Below, one piece after another: positions 44,749 through 55,123 of a DNA stretch of 64,000 nucleotides. A model generated the notes under the pieces. The model worked only from the letters and a program-made list of their open reading frames with translations. It did not search any database and was not told the DNA's origin. How positions within the stretch are numbered: the stretch's first letter is position 1; each line of letters opens with the position of its first letter. Source of the DNA: Stentor coeruleus (Eukaryota > Ciliophora > Heterotrichea > Heterotrichida > Stentoridae); contig MPUH01000282.1 in the NCBI GenBank assembly GCA_001970955.1, positions 1 to 64,000 of the forward strand, given 5' to 3'. The position numbers were made by a program, and so were the translations under genes.

Positions 44749-46410
44749 AATTTATTATATAAAATATTGATTAAAGCTAATAATTCGTTTAGCGAAGTCG
44801 TGCGAAAATTGAGAATATAATAAGCCTATTAAATAATATCAATCATAATTTGATAAGGGATTCTTAATGAATAAAATCATTTTTAGTTAATGATAGGAGA
44901 TAATATTTTACATGCTTTTTATTGAAATTGATTAAGCTTTAATCTTATTTGAGAATAAAATATGTTTTAGCTATGCTTAACTTATAGTATTATTTTAGGA
45001 ATCATATAAATATCTTTGCAATAGCTATTACGTCTAATATAATTTTTGGAGAGAAAAATGAGTAAATCAGATATTGGCATTTTCAAGAATAAGATAGTGG
45101 CAATATCGAAATATTAAAGCACTAACAAACATAAAATAATATTGTAAGAATATATGATTCATGAAATGGGATCAAAGTATCAATAAATATTCCAAAATAA
45201 GATAATATCTAAGATGATTCTAAAAAAAATACAAAATAAAATAGATCTGATTCTTTTGAAGTGCCAGCATTTGGAGATTTGCAAGAATTTCCGTTTCTAA
45301 TGGAGAATTCTTTTTGCACTTAATAAATCAATTAGTTCTTGCAAATGGAAAAATATATTATCTGTGATCATAGTTATAATAGATTAGAGTATATATAGAA
45401 AATCAAATATCATTAAGAAAGAAGATTTAAAGAAGTCTAGATAATAGAAAACTTTGAGCGCATTGAATAAAAAAATTCTTCTTAGAGAAGTTAATAAAAG
45501 AGATCCTCAAACACTTGTTGAAGCAATTCTAAGATATATTCATCTTGAATTAATTATGCATGCAAATTTGTAGACTGAGGTATTGGTATACTAATGAATA
45601 GTCCAATAATTCAGATAATAATACTTAAAGAATAAATTGGTATAGATTTTCAAACTATAAAGTATTTCACAGATTTTTTTAATTTCATAATAAATATATA
45701 TGAACAAATTTTCGGCTCAAAAAGTATTTATTTGTATATCATAAAAATACATTAGTTATTTGTGTTAATCATGAATTTCAAACTTGCAATAAAAATGCAA
45801 TCTTTTTATTGTGGTAAATCAGATTTAAAATGTTTTTAAACAACTAGACGACAACAAAAAAGTAAATATTAAAAGCATATTTGATATTGCTATTTTTTAA
45901 TTTTCCCAGCTAGCATTCTTAAATCTCCAAGTTAATTTTACAATTTTAATAACCTTAGCATCCTTTTGCATCATTGATCTTATTGAACAATAACAACCCA
46001 TCTATAATATAATATAATTCTTAAAAACTAAACTTTTACCTTAAATTATAAACCCTTTTATTGACAAACCAACACAATTTAACCTCTTAATTAAGCATAA
46101 ATATCCCAAAAATCCAGCATTCTATACAGTTAAAATTTTATTTCAATATATGATCAAAAGCCCTAATTTTACTTTAAACCATAAGTGCTTTCTCTTATTC
46201 ACATTAACTAAATCTATATAAAATACTCTCCTTCTTATAGAATATATGTCTAGCTTCTTAAAATTTCTAAAATCAGAAAAAACTTTTTATCGATAAAATC
46301 CAACACTTCTACTTGTCCATTTTCTACACTTTATACAAAAATTCATTAAATAAACCCACAAAACTACAACATCATAAGGTAAAACCCTACAAAAAAACTA
46401 ATAATTAAAT
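44749..46410. other. Divergent intergenic region with decayed coding-like stretches
   Basis: Between two divergent genes. 44749-45050 is G-rich on the plus strand and 45900-46410 is C-rich and G-poor, matching upstream flanks. The middle (about 45057-45620) has plus-strand coding-like pieces: an ATG at 45058 with 19 open codons (MSKSDIGIFKNKIVAISKY) and a better block listed separately. No intact gene is seen. Confidence 0.5.
45448..45573 (+). pseudogene. Gene relic fragment
   Basis: A 42-codon open block with strongly protein-like sequence (containing LLREVNKRDPQTLVEAILRY) is bounded by stops on both sides, with no start and no 15- or 16-nt intron to extend it. It resembles a piece of an alpha-helical protein. 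Most likely what is left of a gene between 45.06 and 45.6 kb. Confidence 0.35.
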
Positions 46411-49400
46411 ATGAAAGGAAAAGCTAGTCTAAACCTATACAAAAAAATCCTAAAGTACTTTTACACTCTACACATCGACATATTAGCTGTGCAGATTTCC
46501 CGAGAAGACACATCTAGTAATATAATAAAAGGTCTTTCCTTTATATCTCCGATACTATGCATCATATACAATTGCAATTATACATTCCAATTAGAAATCC
46601 TTAAAAACCTCACAAGTTTTGATCATATCAGCTTTGTCTTTAATATCTTTTTATATCTAACCCCAGATGCTATAGTTATTACTATAGGTAAAGCTTATGC
46701 CTTGATAATTTTTTACTATTTTTTACTTGCAAGCACTTTTACATGTGTTTTACTACAAGTTTACTATATAAGAACTAATGAAAAACCTATGAATATACTT
46801 AATTATATGCTAAACCTAGGCTTTGTTCTGATATTTAAAGTTTTTCTTATGCCAATAGCTAGTCTTTTATTATCTGCTATACACAATCGATTTTGGACGA
46901 AAAATGACAGCCAATATGACACAATGGGAGTCGGCGAGATATCTTTAGTGTTTTTGATATTTTTTATAGTCTTTTGTGGGTGTTATTTAGTGTATTTTAT
47001 AGAAAATACTTATAAAGGAAGACAAAGTAGACTGTTTTCATGTTCAAACCATATCGGTGAAGTGTTGTGGTTTGTAAATTCCTGGGCCATGAGCTTTTCC
47101 CATGTATTTTTGAATAAGGATTTCATATGGATAAACATAGCTAGGATTATCCTCCACGGGGTATGTTTGCAGTATTTTATACACAAGCACCCTTATTATA
47201 ATAATAAGACCAACAGGATTTTAGCTGTAGTTTATTGCACTAATATGCTTACATCTATGCAGTTCCTTTTAGCATATTTTCTAGACAGCGCTTACACTTT
47301 AGTTTTATGGCTTTTCCTTGTAAGTCCTTGTATAGCTTTTATTGTTCAGGGTAAGGTTTTAAGTTTTAATATAAAAGTTAAAAACAGGGATTTGGATGAC
47401 CTTACTGATATTGAGGAAGATTGGGAATTGGATGTTTACACGTTGAAGTTTGTAGAAATTTATGAACATATACAAAAAACAACTTGCTCTGTTGATATGT
47501 GTGACCAAATTGATGAACTTTGTGATAAGTATGAGGATTTTATAAGAAATACTCGAAGCAAACCGAGTAGAAAAAAGCATGTCTTGAAATGTTTGTTTTT
47601 TATATATATTGAAAGGTCAGAAAAAGCTTACTATGAGTTTTTTTATAGCAGTTTCTTGCCTTATAATTTTTTCTCAGCAATCCAACTGCAAAAATGCCGC
47701 AAAATCCTTTGTGACTTTAGTGTTTTAGAGCATTTTTACTCAAATTANCGCAAAATCCTTTGTGACTTTAGTGTTTTAGAGCATTTTTACTCAAATTACT
47801 TCACTTTAAACCTGAAATCCAAGAAAAGCGACCTGAAAGTCTGTCGTAACTTGCTATCTTTATGCACAGAACTTCATGAAAACTATTCAAGTCTATCAAA
47901 AATAGACAAAAAGGTGACGATGCTTGTTTATTTCCTCAAAAGGTCTCTAAGATTGTATGGCAAACTCATGAAAGACTATCAAAACCACGAAAGCCTTGAA
48001 ATGTATGGGTCATTTTTAACAGGAATCCTCAATGACAACAAAGGACTTAAATACCTAAACCTATCTAAAACCATGAATCCTGATCTAGGAAATGACAACT
48101 CAACATGCTGGATCCTTAACTCCTCATCTGGCTTCTGTATTTTCAGTATTGAAAAGCATGAACAAGGGCTTATCCTTGAAAACAACCCCAACTTTCTAGA
48201 AATCCTCTCCATACAAAAGGAAATTGCCCCTGAAAATGTCTTGACAATACCTTTTCAACCCTTCAACAAAATTGCTATGGATATTATTTATAGTAAATAT
48301 TTGAGTACAAGGAAATTAGCTTTGTTAGAAGATTGTTTTAGAATTGTTGCTGATTGTGAATCATTGCTTATGGATATTGAGGTCAATTTACTGCCTATAA
48401 AATGGAAGAAAAAAACTTGTTTGCTTATGTCTTGTAAGAGAATTAGTGAGATTACTATTTTACTTAATAATGATTATACAATAATTGGGGTTTCAAAGAA
48501 CTTTTTAAATACTGTTTTAGGATATAGCAATAGGTTTACAGTGCCGCAGATTATGAATAAAAAGATACATTATTTTTTGCCTAATTTTACGAAGAATTAT
48601 GTGGAGAATGGGTTTTTCGATTATGCTGATATGAACAATAGGAAGATGAGGATAAGTTCAAAGAGTATTAAATATAAGCACTGGTCTTTTGTTGTCTTAA
48701 CAATATCAAACATCCGTGGTAGCCTCTTCCGACAAACTTCAATGCTAAAAACAATCCAGCGCCGTCATAGTCTGAATATAATTCAATTCTCTGATGTGCA
48801 TAATGAGATCTTTGATTCTTCAAAAATCATGGAAAACCCTGAGCCTAAGCTTATCCAAAACGAAAGCACTTTTGATTCTCGAAAATACGACTACGAGCCA
48901 GAGTCTTTTAGCCTATCCGCTCGTTCCAAAAAACAAAACTCTGACATTCTTCAAGGTTTTGAACAAAAAGTTAGCCTATTACAACTAATATTGGTTCTTT
49001 TATACATCTTCAGTATACTAAGTATAATTGGCATTCTGTTATTTCTATATTTTTACCTTAAATCTTTTGAAGAATTCAATACAGTAGAGAAATTCTCATA
49101 TATGGCCAACGAATTATTACAAATCTCGTATTCAGCCAGAAGGCTCCAACTAATAAACTCAGGTTTTTTTCCTTTGGATGATCAAATTTATTATAAAGAC
49201 TTATTAAAAAACTCTACACTAGCCATGCATGGGTATTTAGAAGAACTTCAAAGTAGCAGTTTGACTGTAATAAAAGACCATAACCCAGATTTGACAAGCG
49301 ACATTGTCACTATTATAACTTTGGATACAGGCTTTCCTGTGGCTGAAAAAATGAATTTGATTGAAGCTTTGAGAAAAATAGCCATAAATGCAGAGACTCT

Positions 49401-50484
49401 AGCAACCAGTAAGGTTTGGAAAAATTATGAATTTTTAATGATTTACGTTAATGTGATTGATGATGTTTTAAGGCATACTCTTAGTAGCATAGAGAATATT
49501 AGTAGGAATTTTTATGAGGGAAAAGATGAGGTTAGATTGAAATTGATGCTTGTGATTATTATACCACAGGTGATACTTATTGGTTTATTTTTCGCTTTTT
49601 TTATGCCTCCATTGATGCAAGTGAGTAAAATTTATAAGAGAGTTATTAAGGAAATTTTATCAATTAAGAGGGATATGCTTATCAAAACAGAGAAAAACAG
49701 CATAAGACGAATGCAGGTATATCATAGAGAAATTCATAATACAAAAAGCACAGTTCGGAATCGCCGTCCAAGAATCCGAGATCAGTGGGTTTTTTACACT
49801 TTCCTGTTAATTTGCATTATAGGCGCTTACTTCGCACTGCTCAACTTCTTAATAACCATTCCGATTTCATCATTGCATCATGATCTCGAAAAATACACAA
49901 ACAAAGACATGCTTTTTCTAAACATTTACATATATTCCTCATATTATTGGGCCTGGGAACATAATTACAGTTATTTTTCTGATATATCTTACTATAAAAT
50001 ACAAGGAACATATTCTATTTACCCAGAGATACCAAATACCATCGCTTTATTGAACTCTAAAATTTTTAACATTTTATCTCATATCAAAGAAAATTTAAAA
50101 GACTCAGATATACAACATTTTTTAATAGATTCTACTTGTCTTGAAACTGGATATTGTGATAACTACTTTTATAATGGACTCGAAGGGGCAATTGATGATA
50201 CAATTATGGAAATTGAAAATTGGGTTAAAACTAATGGAAAAAATCAAGGAATTTTTGATTTGGAAAGAATTCATAATGTGATAAATGCAGTTGTTGAACT
50301 ACAGGCAATTTGTGAAAAATATGTGAGTAAAAAATTGAATCAGTCGGATTATATAAAAATATGTGTAATTTTGAATTTTCTTTTTGCACTGAGCATTTTG
50401 GTGTTTTATAAAGGGTTTTTGAGGGTGCTTTTTAAGAAAATACTTCTGTATGCAAAAGTCAGGATATTTTTTAAAATTAAGTAA
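46411..50484 (+). CDS. Large multi-pass membrane protein, tmcB-like (about 1340 aa)
   Basis: The N-terminal 320 residues hold about seven hydrophobic spans; GCYLVYFIENTYKGRQSRLF lies at the end of one. A long soluble middle (about 330-820) includes a PAS-like segment (ISEITILLNNDYTIIGVSKN at about 685-705, then a NTVLGY-type turn). Four further membrane spans follow (about 850-880, 1050-1070, 1125-1150 and near the C-terminus), two of them bracketing large exposed loops. This arrangement matches the ciliate/Dictyostelium family annotated as tiny macrocysts protein B, often carrying PAS domains and thought to be membrane signalling proteins. Residue numbers follow the corrected protein: 47698-47747 is repeated after an N at 47748, adding 17 false codons in frame. 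No intron is needed. Family call is by pattern, so moderate certainty; existence of the gene is certain. Confidence 0.75.
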   Translation: MKGKASLNLYKKILKYFYTLHIDILAVQISREDTSSNIIKGLSFISPILCIIYNCNYTFQLEILKNLTSFDHISFVFNIFLYLTPDAIVITIGKAYALIIFYYFLLASTFTCVLLQVYYIRTNEKPMNILNYMLNLGFVLIFKVFLMPIASLLLSAIHNRFWTKNDSQYDTMGVGEISLVFLIFFIVFCGCYLVYFIENTYKGRQSRLFSCSNHIGEVLWFVNSWAMSFSHVFLNKDFIWINIARIILHGVCLQYFIHKHPYYNNKTNRILAVVYCTNMLTSMQFLLAYFLDSAYTLVLWLFLVSPCIAFIVQGKVLSFNIKVKNRDLDDLTDIEEDWELDVYTLKFVEIYEHIQKTTCSVDMCDQIDELCDKYEDFIRNTRSKPSRKKHVLKCLFFIYIERSEKAYYEFFYSSFLPYNFFSAIQLQKCRKILCDFSVLEHFYSNXRKILCDFSVLEHFYSNYFTLNLKSKKSDLKVCRNLLSLCTELHENYSSLSKIDKKVTMLVYFLKRSLRLYGKLMKDYQNHESLEMYGSFLTGILNDNKGLKYLNLSKTMNPDLGNDNSTCWILNSSSGFCIFSIEKHEQGLILENNPNFLEILSIQKEIAPENVLTIPFQPFNKIAMDIIYSKYLSTRKLALLEDCFRIVADCESLLMDIEVNLLPIKWKKKTCLLMSCKRISEITILLNNDYTIIGVSKNFLNTVLGYSNRFTVPQIMNKKIHYFLPNFTKNYVENGFFDYADMNNRKMRISSKSIKYKHWSFVVLTISNIRGSLFRQTSMLKTIQRRHSLNIIQFSDVHNEIFDSSKIMENPEPKLIQNESTFDSRKYDYEPESFSLSARSKKQNSDILQGFEQKVSLLQLILVLLYIFSILSIIGILLFLYFYLKSFEEFNTVEKFSYMANELLQISYSARRLQLINSGFFPLDDQIYYKDLLKNSTLAMHGYLEELQSSSLTVIKDHNPDLTSDIVTIITLDTGFPVAEKMNLIEALRKIAINAETLATSKVWKNYEFLMIYVNVIDDVLRHTLSSIENISRNFYEGKDEVRLKLMLVIIIPQVILIGLFFAFFMPPLMQVSKIYKRVIKEILSIKRDMLIKTEKNSIRRMQVYHREIHNTKSTVRNRRPRIRDQWVFYTFLLICIIGAYFALLNFLITIPISSLHHDLEKYTNKDMLFLNIYIYSSYYWAWEHNYSYFSDISYYKIQGTYSIYPEIPNTIALLNSKIFNILSHIKENLKDSDIQHFLIDSTCLETGYCDNYFYNGLEGAIDDTIMEIENWVKTNGKNQGIFDLERIHNVINAVVELQAICEKYVSKKLNQSDYIKICVILNFLFALSILVFYKGFLRVLFKKILLYAKVRIFFKIK
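47698..47798. repeat. Assembly duplication around N at 47748 (2 x 50 bp) inside the membrane-protein gene
   Basis: 47698-47747 and 47749-47798 are identical and separated by one N. The extra 51 nt keep the frame, so the error is hidden in the protein as a repeated RKILCDFSVLEHFYSN segment with an unknown residue between the copies. An unmerged contig overlap. Confidence 0.95.
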
Positions 50485-51013
50485 TTGGAAGTTGTTGCGT
50501 TGATGAAAGGAGGAAAATTTTATAAGGTTTTTGTTAATAATATTTATAGATGATTTAAATTTTGTATTAATTTTGTTTTAATTTATGCTTAGCATATAAT
50601 AATAATGATATTAATCATTTAGGTTGTTTTAATGCAATTTTATTTAGAGTTTTGAATGTTTAATGTGATGTTAGTTTATTGATGATAGAAATACTTTTAT
50701 TATAATGAAGATTTAGGTATGCTGATTTATTTAATTCATAATATTCGAATCATAAATAATTTATTATTGACTACAGAAATTAGCTTAATAACCTAATTTG
50801 TCTTTTCATAGTTTTTAACTGAATTCAACTATTGTTCAAGTAAAAAAATTATTTAAAAGTCATATAAAAGTTTCATATTAATTATTTATAGTTTGTCATA
50901 TTAAACGAGTAGCGATTAAATTTTTTCTTGCAAATATCTGTGATTAAAATAATAAGATAAGTTTCATAGATTTTCAAAATACCTAATCTTTAGACTTAAA
51001 CTAATTATAAAAA
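50485..51013. other. Intergenic spacer
   Basis: A spacer between two plus-strand genes. About 50485-50720 is G-rich and C-poor (3' flank of the membrane-protein gene). The remainder is AT-rich without a clear C excess. No gene or motif is recognised. Confidence 0.6.
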
Positions 51014-53767
51014 ATGAATAAAACTGAAGAGATAAGAAAAGAAGTAAGATCTGCCAAAAGCATGCTGAACAAAAATTTGACCTCAAAGGCTAAAGAATAT
51101 TTAAACTACTGTATAGGAAAAATCCAAAAGATTATATTAGAAGTGCGTGATTCAGAGACTAACCTTCTCCAGGATCTAGCTTTAATGCTTAACAAATGCT
51201 ACAAATACCTTGGCAGAGCTGAAAAAGCTTCTCGAAACTATAAAGAAAGTATAAATTTGTATCAAAAAGCTTATAATTCAATATCAAAAACCCAAAACTT
51301 CCCTGAAGCTACGATAAAAACTTATAGAGAACTTCAAGAAGCTGTATCATCTCAACCAAAAAAATTACTTATTAGCAAAACTCCTAATAAACTCCGTATT
51401 TCCTCAAACATTAAATCTGAAAATTTATCCTTAAACCCAATAGATAGCACCCACAAAAAAATCTTACACACTAAAAGGATAAAAAGTGCATATAAAATGC
51501 CATCGATTTCTAATATACTCTCTGGAAATTCATTTAAAAACTTGCAAAGAAAACCAAAAGCAAAAATCTTAGACACGAAAAAGCCAAATATTATGGAATC
51601 TTACCTAAATATCAACAAAATGCTTGAAAAAATTTCAGGTCAAAGCAAAATATCCCCTGCAAAACTTAGGAAAAGGACAAGCAACAGCAAAAATTCTTTT
51701 GAAATAATAAAAACTCCTGAAATAGTAGGAAAAATCTTTGTAGGTGAGCAATTAGCTTTTGAGACAGGGACTAGGATCCCTGTACTTAACAAGAAAGATC
51801 CTGAAATCCAGATTCAAAAAAGAGGAGAAGAGGAAAAGAGCTTAAAAGACAAGAAATTGTGCACCGAAATTGCGGATTTTATAGGTGAAAAGCTTGAAAC
51901 AAAGAGCAAAGGAAAGAAATTTATTATAAAAGTATCAAAAATAATAATAAAGGCTACTGAATGCGAAGTAACATATTATTTAAACAGCAAAAGTAATAAA
52001 GTTACAATAAAATGCTTATATAACAATGAAAAGTATATGTTAAAACTACCTTTTGCTGAAAGCCAAATGACAACTATTGAGTTTATTGATAAGAAAATTG
52101 AGAATTTTTTGAACATTGTTGATGGAAAATTAGTTTTGACTGAGGTTTCATATGCAAATATTGCTAAAGGTTTTGTTGTGGATGATGTGTCATATATTTT
52201 AGATATAAGCGTTGAGAACATTCGGAATAGCTTTTGCATATCTGGAGGGTTTGTTGAGAATTTTAATGAAAACAAAGAGAAAAATGATATTAGAAATGCA
52301 TTTTCACAAATTTTTACGAGTTTTCCTAAGCTGAAAAGCCCTTCACAAACATTTTCTTGTGTTTTTGTCAACGAAAAGCAGCAGATTTGTGTTGATTCAT
52401 TAGGAAACTGGAAGAAAGTTTATCAAATATCGGATTTTGCGTATAAAAGCTCATTAATTTCTGTTAAAATTTATGAGTTTTCTAAGGAAAATGTGTTTTA
52501 CTATATTTTAGCACTAGAAAACTGTCCTTTTGTCAGAATAAAAAAGGATATCGTCATGGCTCACTACTGGATCTCTGCCTCGAATTCTTGTGATTACCAA
52601 TCCTTGCTCAATTCCATACATTTCTCAGATGATTTCTCAGTGTTTTTCATAGACTTAAAAAAAAATTCCTTTAAAAAACTCGAATTTTTCAAGCTTTTCG
52701 CTAGCAAATCCATCAAAACTATAAATGAAAATGGATCTTCTATGGCAGTGCCAGGTTTGAAAATACTAAAAATCCCATCTGAAATTCAATTCCCAGAAAA
52801 ATACTATAAAATCCTTGTCAAATTCCAAAGGAAATTCAAAAAATATTTAATCGATGACCGAAAGAAACTAGTTTCACAAGTTGATAGTATTATTTTAAAG
52901 GAAAATAAGTTAGGCTTTGAAGTTAGTGTCATAGCAAGAAGCACAGCATGCTTTATTCAATTAAATAGTCCTAAAAAGAACTATTATTCATATATAGACC
53001 ATAAGAGTTTCCCTTATCCAAGGTATTTTTATGTGACCAGAATTATTGATTCAATTGTTATTGCTGATGGAGCTGTTAAGGCAAAGCTTTATTCAAAGGT
53101 ATTTAATTTTAATAGTGGAATATATGATCAGATTGGCGATGGGAGAATAATCTACCGTGACTGCAAAATCATAAACTCTAATCTATATAGAATCTGTGCA
53201 ATCTACTATGAATCAGGATTTCTAGAGTTTATAGTAACCAACAAGCTCGACCAAGAATGCAACTTCCGTATCGACATAAAAACCCTATCAGCATCTACAG
53301 GTCTTGAAAGCCAATATCTTAATAGCATAGTCCGATTTGCTATAAAGAACCTTATTGTTATAAAAGAGCCAGGAATTATTTACTTAGACTTAACAAAAAA
53401 ATTTTCATCACTGAGCAGCATAATTAAAATCCAAGCTTTTTTCCGTGGCAAGTTCGTACAAAAAACTTTTAAAAGAATTCCCATGAAACTTTTATATAAA
53501 AATCACCTTATACTGAAAAACCAAAAATACACTGCTTTGATATATGAAAAAGCTTCCTTAGTACTTTTAAGAGTCATTAGAAGGCATGAAGTCTTTGGGG
53601 CGAACTTAGATAAAGATGTTTTGAGCTCAGAAGGGCTTTTATCAAACCTAGATTTTTTTTTTAATAGCTTCATTAAAACTGGGCTACACAAAAACCTTAA
53701 AGGAAAAATCGGTTTTTCAGGTTTAGAAAAATATCTCAGCATTACTGATGCTTATAAGTATAAATAA
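51014..53767 (+). CDS. Large protein with N-terminal TPR-like helices and C-terminal IQ motif (917 aa)
   Basis: Residues 1-110 are helical; a TPR-like pair is visible (YLGRAEKASRNYKESINLYQ followed by KAYNSI). 115-250 is basic and Ser/Lys-rich. From about 290 to 790 the sequence alternates short beta-type stretches with at least two similar blocks (around 300-415 and 615-790), suggesting repeated beta-domains without a recognised family. An IQ motif lies at about 800-820 (IIKIQAFFRGKFVQKTFKRI), so calmodulin binding is likely. The C-terminus (about 860-917) contains a VLSSEGLLSNLDFFFNSF helix-like end. No signal peptide or membrane span, no intron. This TPR-plus-IQ layout recalls ciliate cytoskeletal scaffold proteins, but no specific ortholog comes to mind. 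The ATG at 51014 is the first in frame after a long AT-rich spacer. Confidence 0.75.
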   Translation: MNKTEEIRKEVRSAKSMLNKNLTSKAKEYLNYCIGKIQKIILEVRDSETNLLQDLALMLNKCYKYLGRAEKASRNYKESINLYQKAYNSISKTQNFPEATIKTYRELQEAVSSQPKKLLISKTPNKLRISSNIKSENLSLNPIDSTHKKILHTKRIKSAYKMPSISNILSGNSFKNLQRKPKAKILDTKKPNIMESYLNINKMLEKISGQSKISPAKLRKRTSNSKNSFEIIKTPEIVGKIFVGEQLAFETGTRIPVLNKKDPEIQIQKRGEEEKSLKDKKLCTEIADFIGEKLETKSKGKKFIIKVSKIIIKATECEVTYYLNSKSNKVTIKCLYNNEKYMLKLPFAESQMTTIEFIDKKIENFLNIVDGKLVLTEVSYANIAKGFVVDDVSYILDISVENIRNSFCISGGFVENFNENKEKNDIRNAFSQIFTSFPKLKSPSQTFSCVFVNEKQQICVDSLGNWKKVYQISDFAYKSSLISVKIYEFSKENVFYYILALENCPFVRIKKDIVMAHYWISASNSCDYQSLLNSIHFSDDFSVFFIDLKKNSFKKLEFFKLFASKSIKTINENGSSMAVPGLKILKIPSEIQFPEKYYKILVKFQRKFKKYLIDDRKKLVSQVDSIILKENKLGFEVSVIARSTACFIQLNSPKKNYYSYIDHKSFPYPRYFYVTRIIDSIVIADGAVKAKLYSKVFNFNSGIYDQIGDGRIIYRDCKIINSNLYRICAIYYESGFLEFIVTNKLDQECNFRIDIKTLSASTGLESQYLNSIVRFAIKNLIVIKEPGIIYLDLTKKFSSLSSIIKIQAFFRGKFVQKTFKRIPMKLLYKNHLILKNQKYTALIYEKASLVLLRVIRRHEVFGANLDKDVLSSEGLLSNLDFFFNSFIKTGLHKNLKGKIGFSGLEKYLSITDAYKYK

Positions 53768-54030
53768 GCTACAATAACTTTATCTTTTATATTAAAATAC
53801 ACATAAAATGCTGTCAGTAATAAAGTTTTAATATTTTCCATATATATTTCTAATTAAATCCCTTTGTTACCAACTATTTTCGAGTGAATTCTAAGACTTA
53901 ATAAAAAACAGTATTTTAATATGGATAATTAAAAATTAGCTTGTATAGCTTCACCAAAACTCACGAAAGAAAATATACACACTGAATCACATTTCTTATT
54001 CCTTATATGATACTCTGACAATCTAACCAG

Positions 54031-54769
54031 TGCAATTTTTACTCTTATGGGCCTGATAACAAGGACGTTAAATTTATGAGATAAGTTTGGTTTTTATTTA
54101 TAGTCAAGTATTTGATAACATCTCGGCCAGTGCTAATAATTTTGGTTATTGGTATGTCATTTATGGTAATAGCAGCTTTATGCTGTAGAATTTTTGAAAA
54201 GTTTTGGATGATTATACGGGGTCAATTTTTGATAATCCGTTAAATGCTCTTTGGTTTATTTTTGAGACCATCGTGACTTTGGGATATGGGGAGTTTATAT
54301 CAATAGCGCATTTTGTGAGGGTTGTTGTGGTTGTAGCCTGCTGATTGGGTCGATTATATTAGGGCTGACTATAAGTTCATTACAATCTAATACAGACTAA
54401 GAAAGAAAGCGGTACTTATTAGAAAATCATGAATCATAATACTGTGGTGGATGTGCTGAAGTGCATGATGAGGTATCATAAAGTTATTAAGAAAATTGGT
54501 AAAAGCAACCCGAGAGTGCAGAGCAGACATGTGGAGATTAAGAAAAGCGCTGAGAATTTTAAGAGTATTAGAATGAATATACACAAAAAAAAAACTAAAG
54601 ATAAAAAGAATTTTTTTTTGTGTTAATGCTTAATGTGGAAACAGTGAGAATTTCTTTTAAAGATTGCCATAAGACTTTAGATGGGCTGATTCATGAATAT
54701 AGGAAGATGGTAAATAGTATATTTTATACTAAAGTAGATTTTCTTGCATTTAATATTATTCGTAACTAA
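54031..54769 (+). pseudogene. Decayed SK-type (small-conductance Ca2+-activated) K+ channel, C-terminal half
   Basis: Pieces in three frames line up, in order, with S5, pore, S6 and the post-S6 calmodulin-binding region of SK channels. S5: VKYLITSRPVLIILVIGMSF (about 54102-54170). Pore: LNALWFIFETIVTLGYGEF (about 54240-54297), with GYGE in place of GYGD. S6: GSIILGLTISSLQSNTD (about 54344-54398). Then, after stops, VDVLKCMMRYHKVIKKIG and a basic helix (from 54447). A tail with ETVRISFKDCHKTLDGLIHE ends at 54769. Several frame changes and in-frame stops interrupt it and no short introns fit, so this is a pseudogene. The N-terminal half (S1-S4) is not recognisable upstream to 53768. This is distinct in type from the CNBD channel at 21.7-23.6 kb. 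Confidence 0.8.
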
Positions 54770-55123
54770 AAATACTGATAATATTTTCAGAATATATTTA
54801 TCATTTACCCTTTCGCAATTATACTTAAAAAAAATTGATTTATAATTATATTGGTTAATTGCCTTAGTCTAGTTTTTTTATTACATATACTAAAAAATAT
54901 TTTTTTTGGCTTTTATGCATATAATAAGCTATATCCTTATAATTTATATCTTTAATCACTAAACAGGATAATTTTATACATTCTAATATCCTATCTATAT
55001 ATCTTCAATCATTCTTAAATAATCTTACCCTAAAATCTATTTTTTTCTACATTAAATTTTCCTAATTAAAAATTCATCATCATCTAGCCAGCAAAGAATT
55101 TATAAGAATTTTTAACCTAATTA
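54770..55123. other. Intergenic spacer
   Basis: AT-rich; the right part (about 54900-55123) is C-containing and G-poor, as expected 3' of the minus-strand lysyl-tRNA synthetase gene. No gene seen. Confidence 0.6.
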
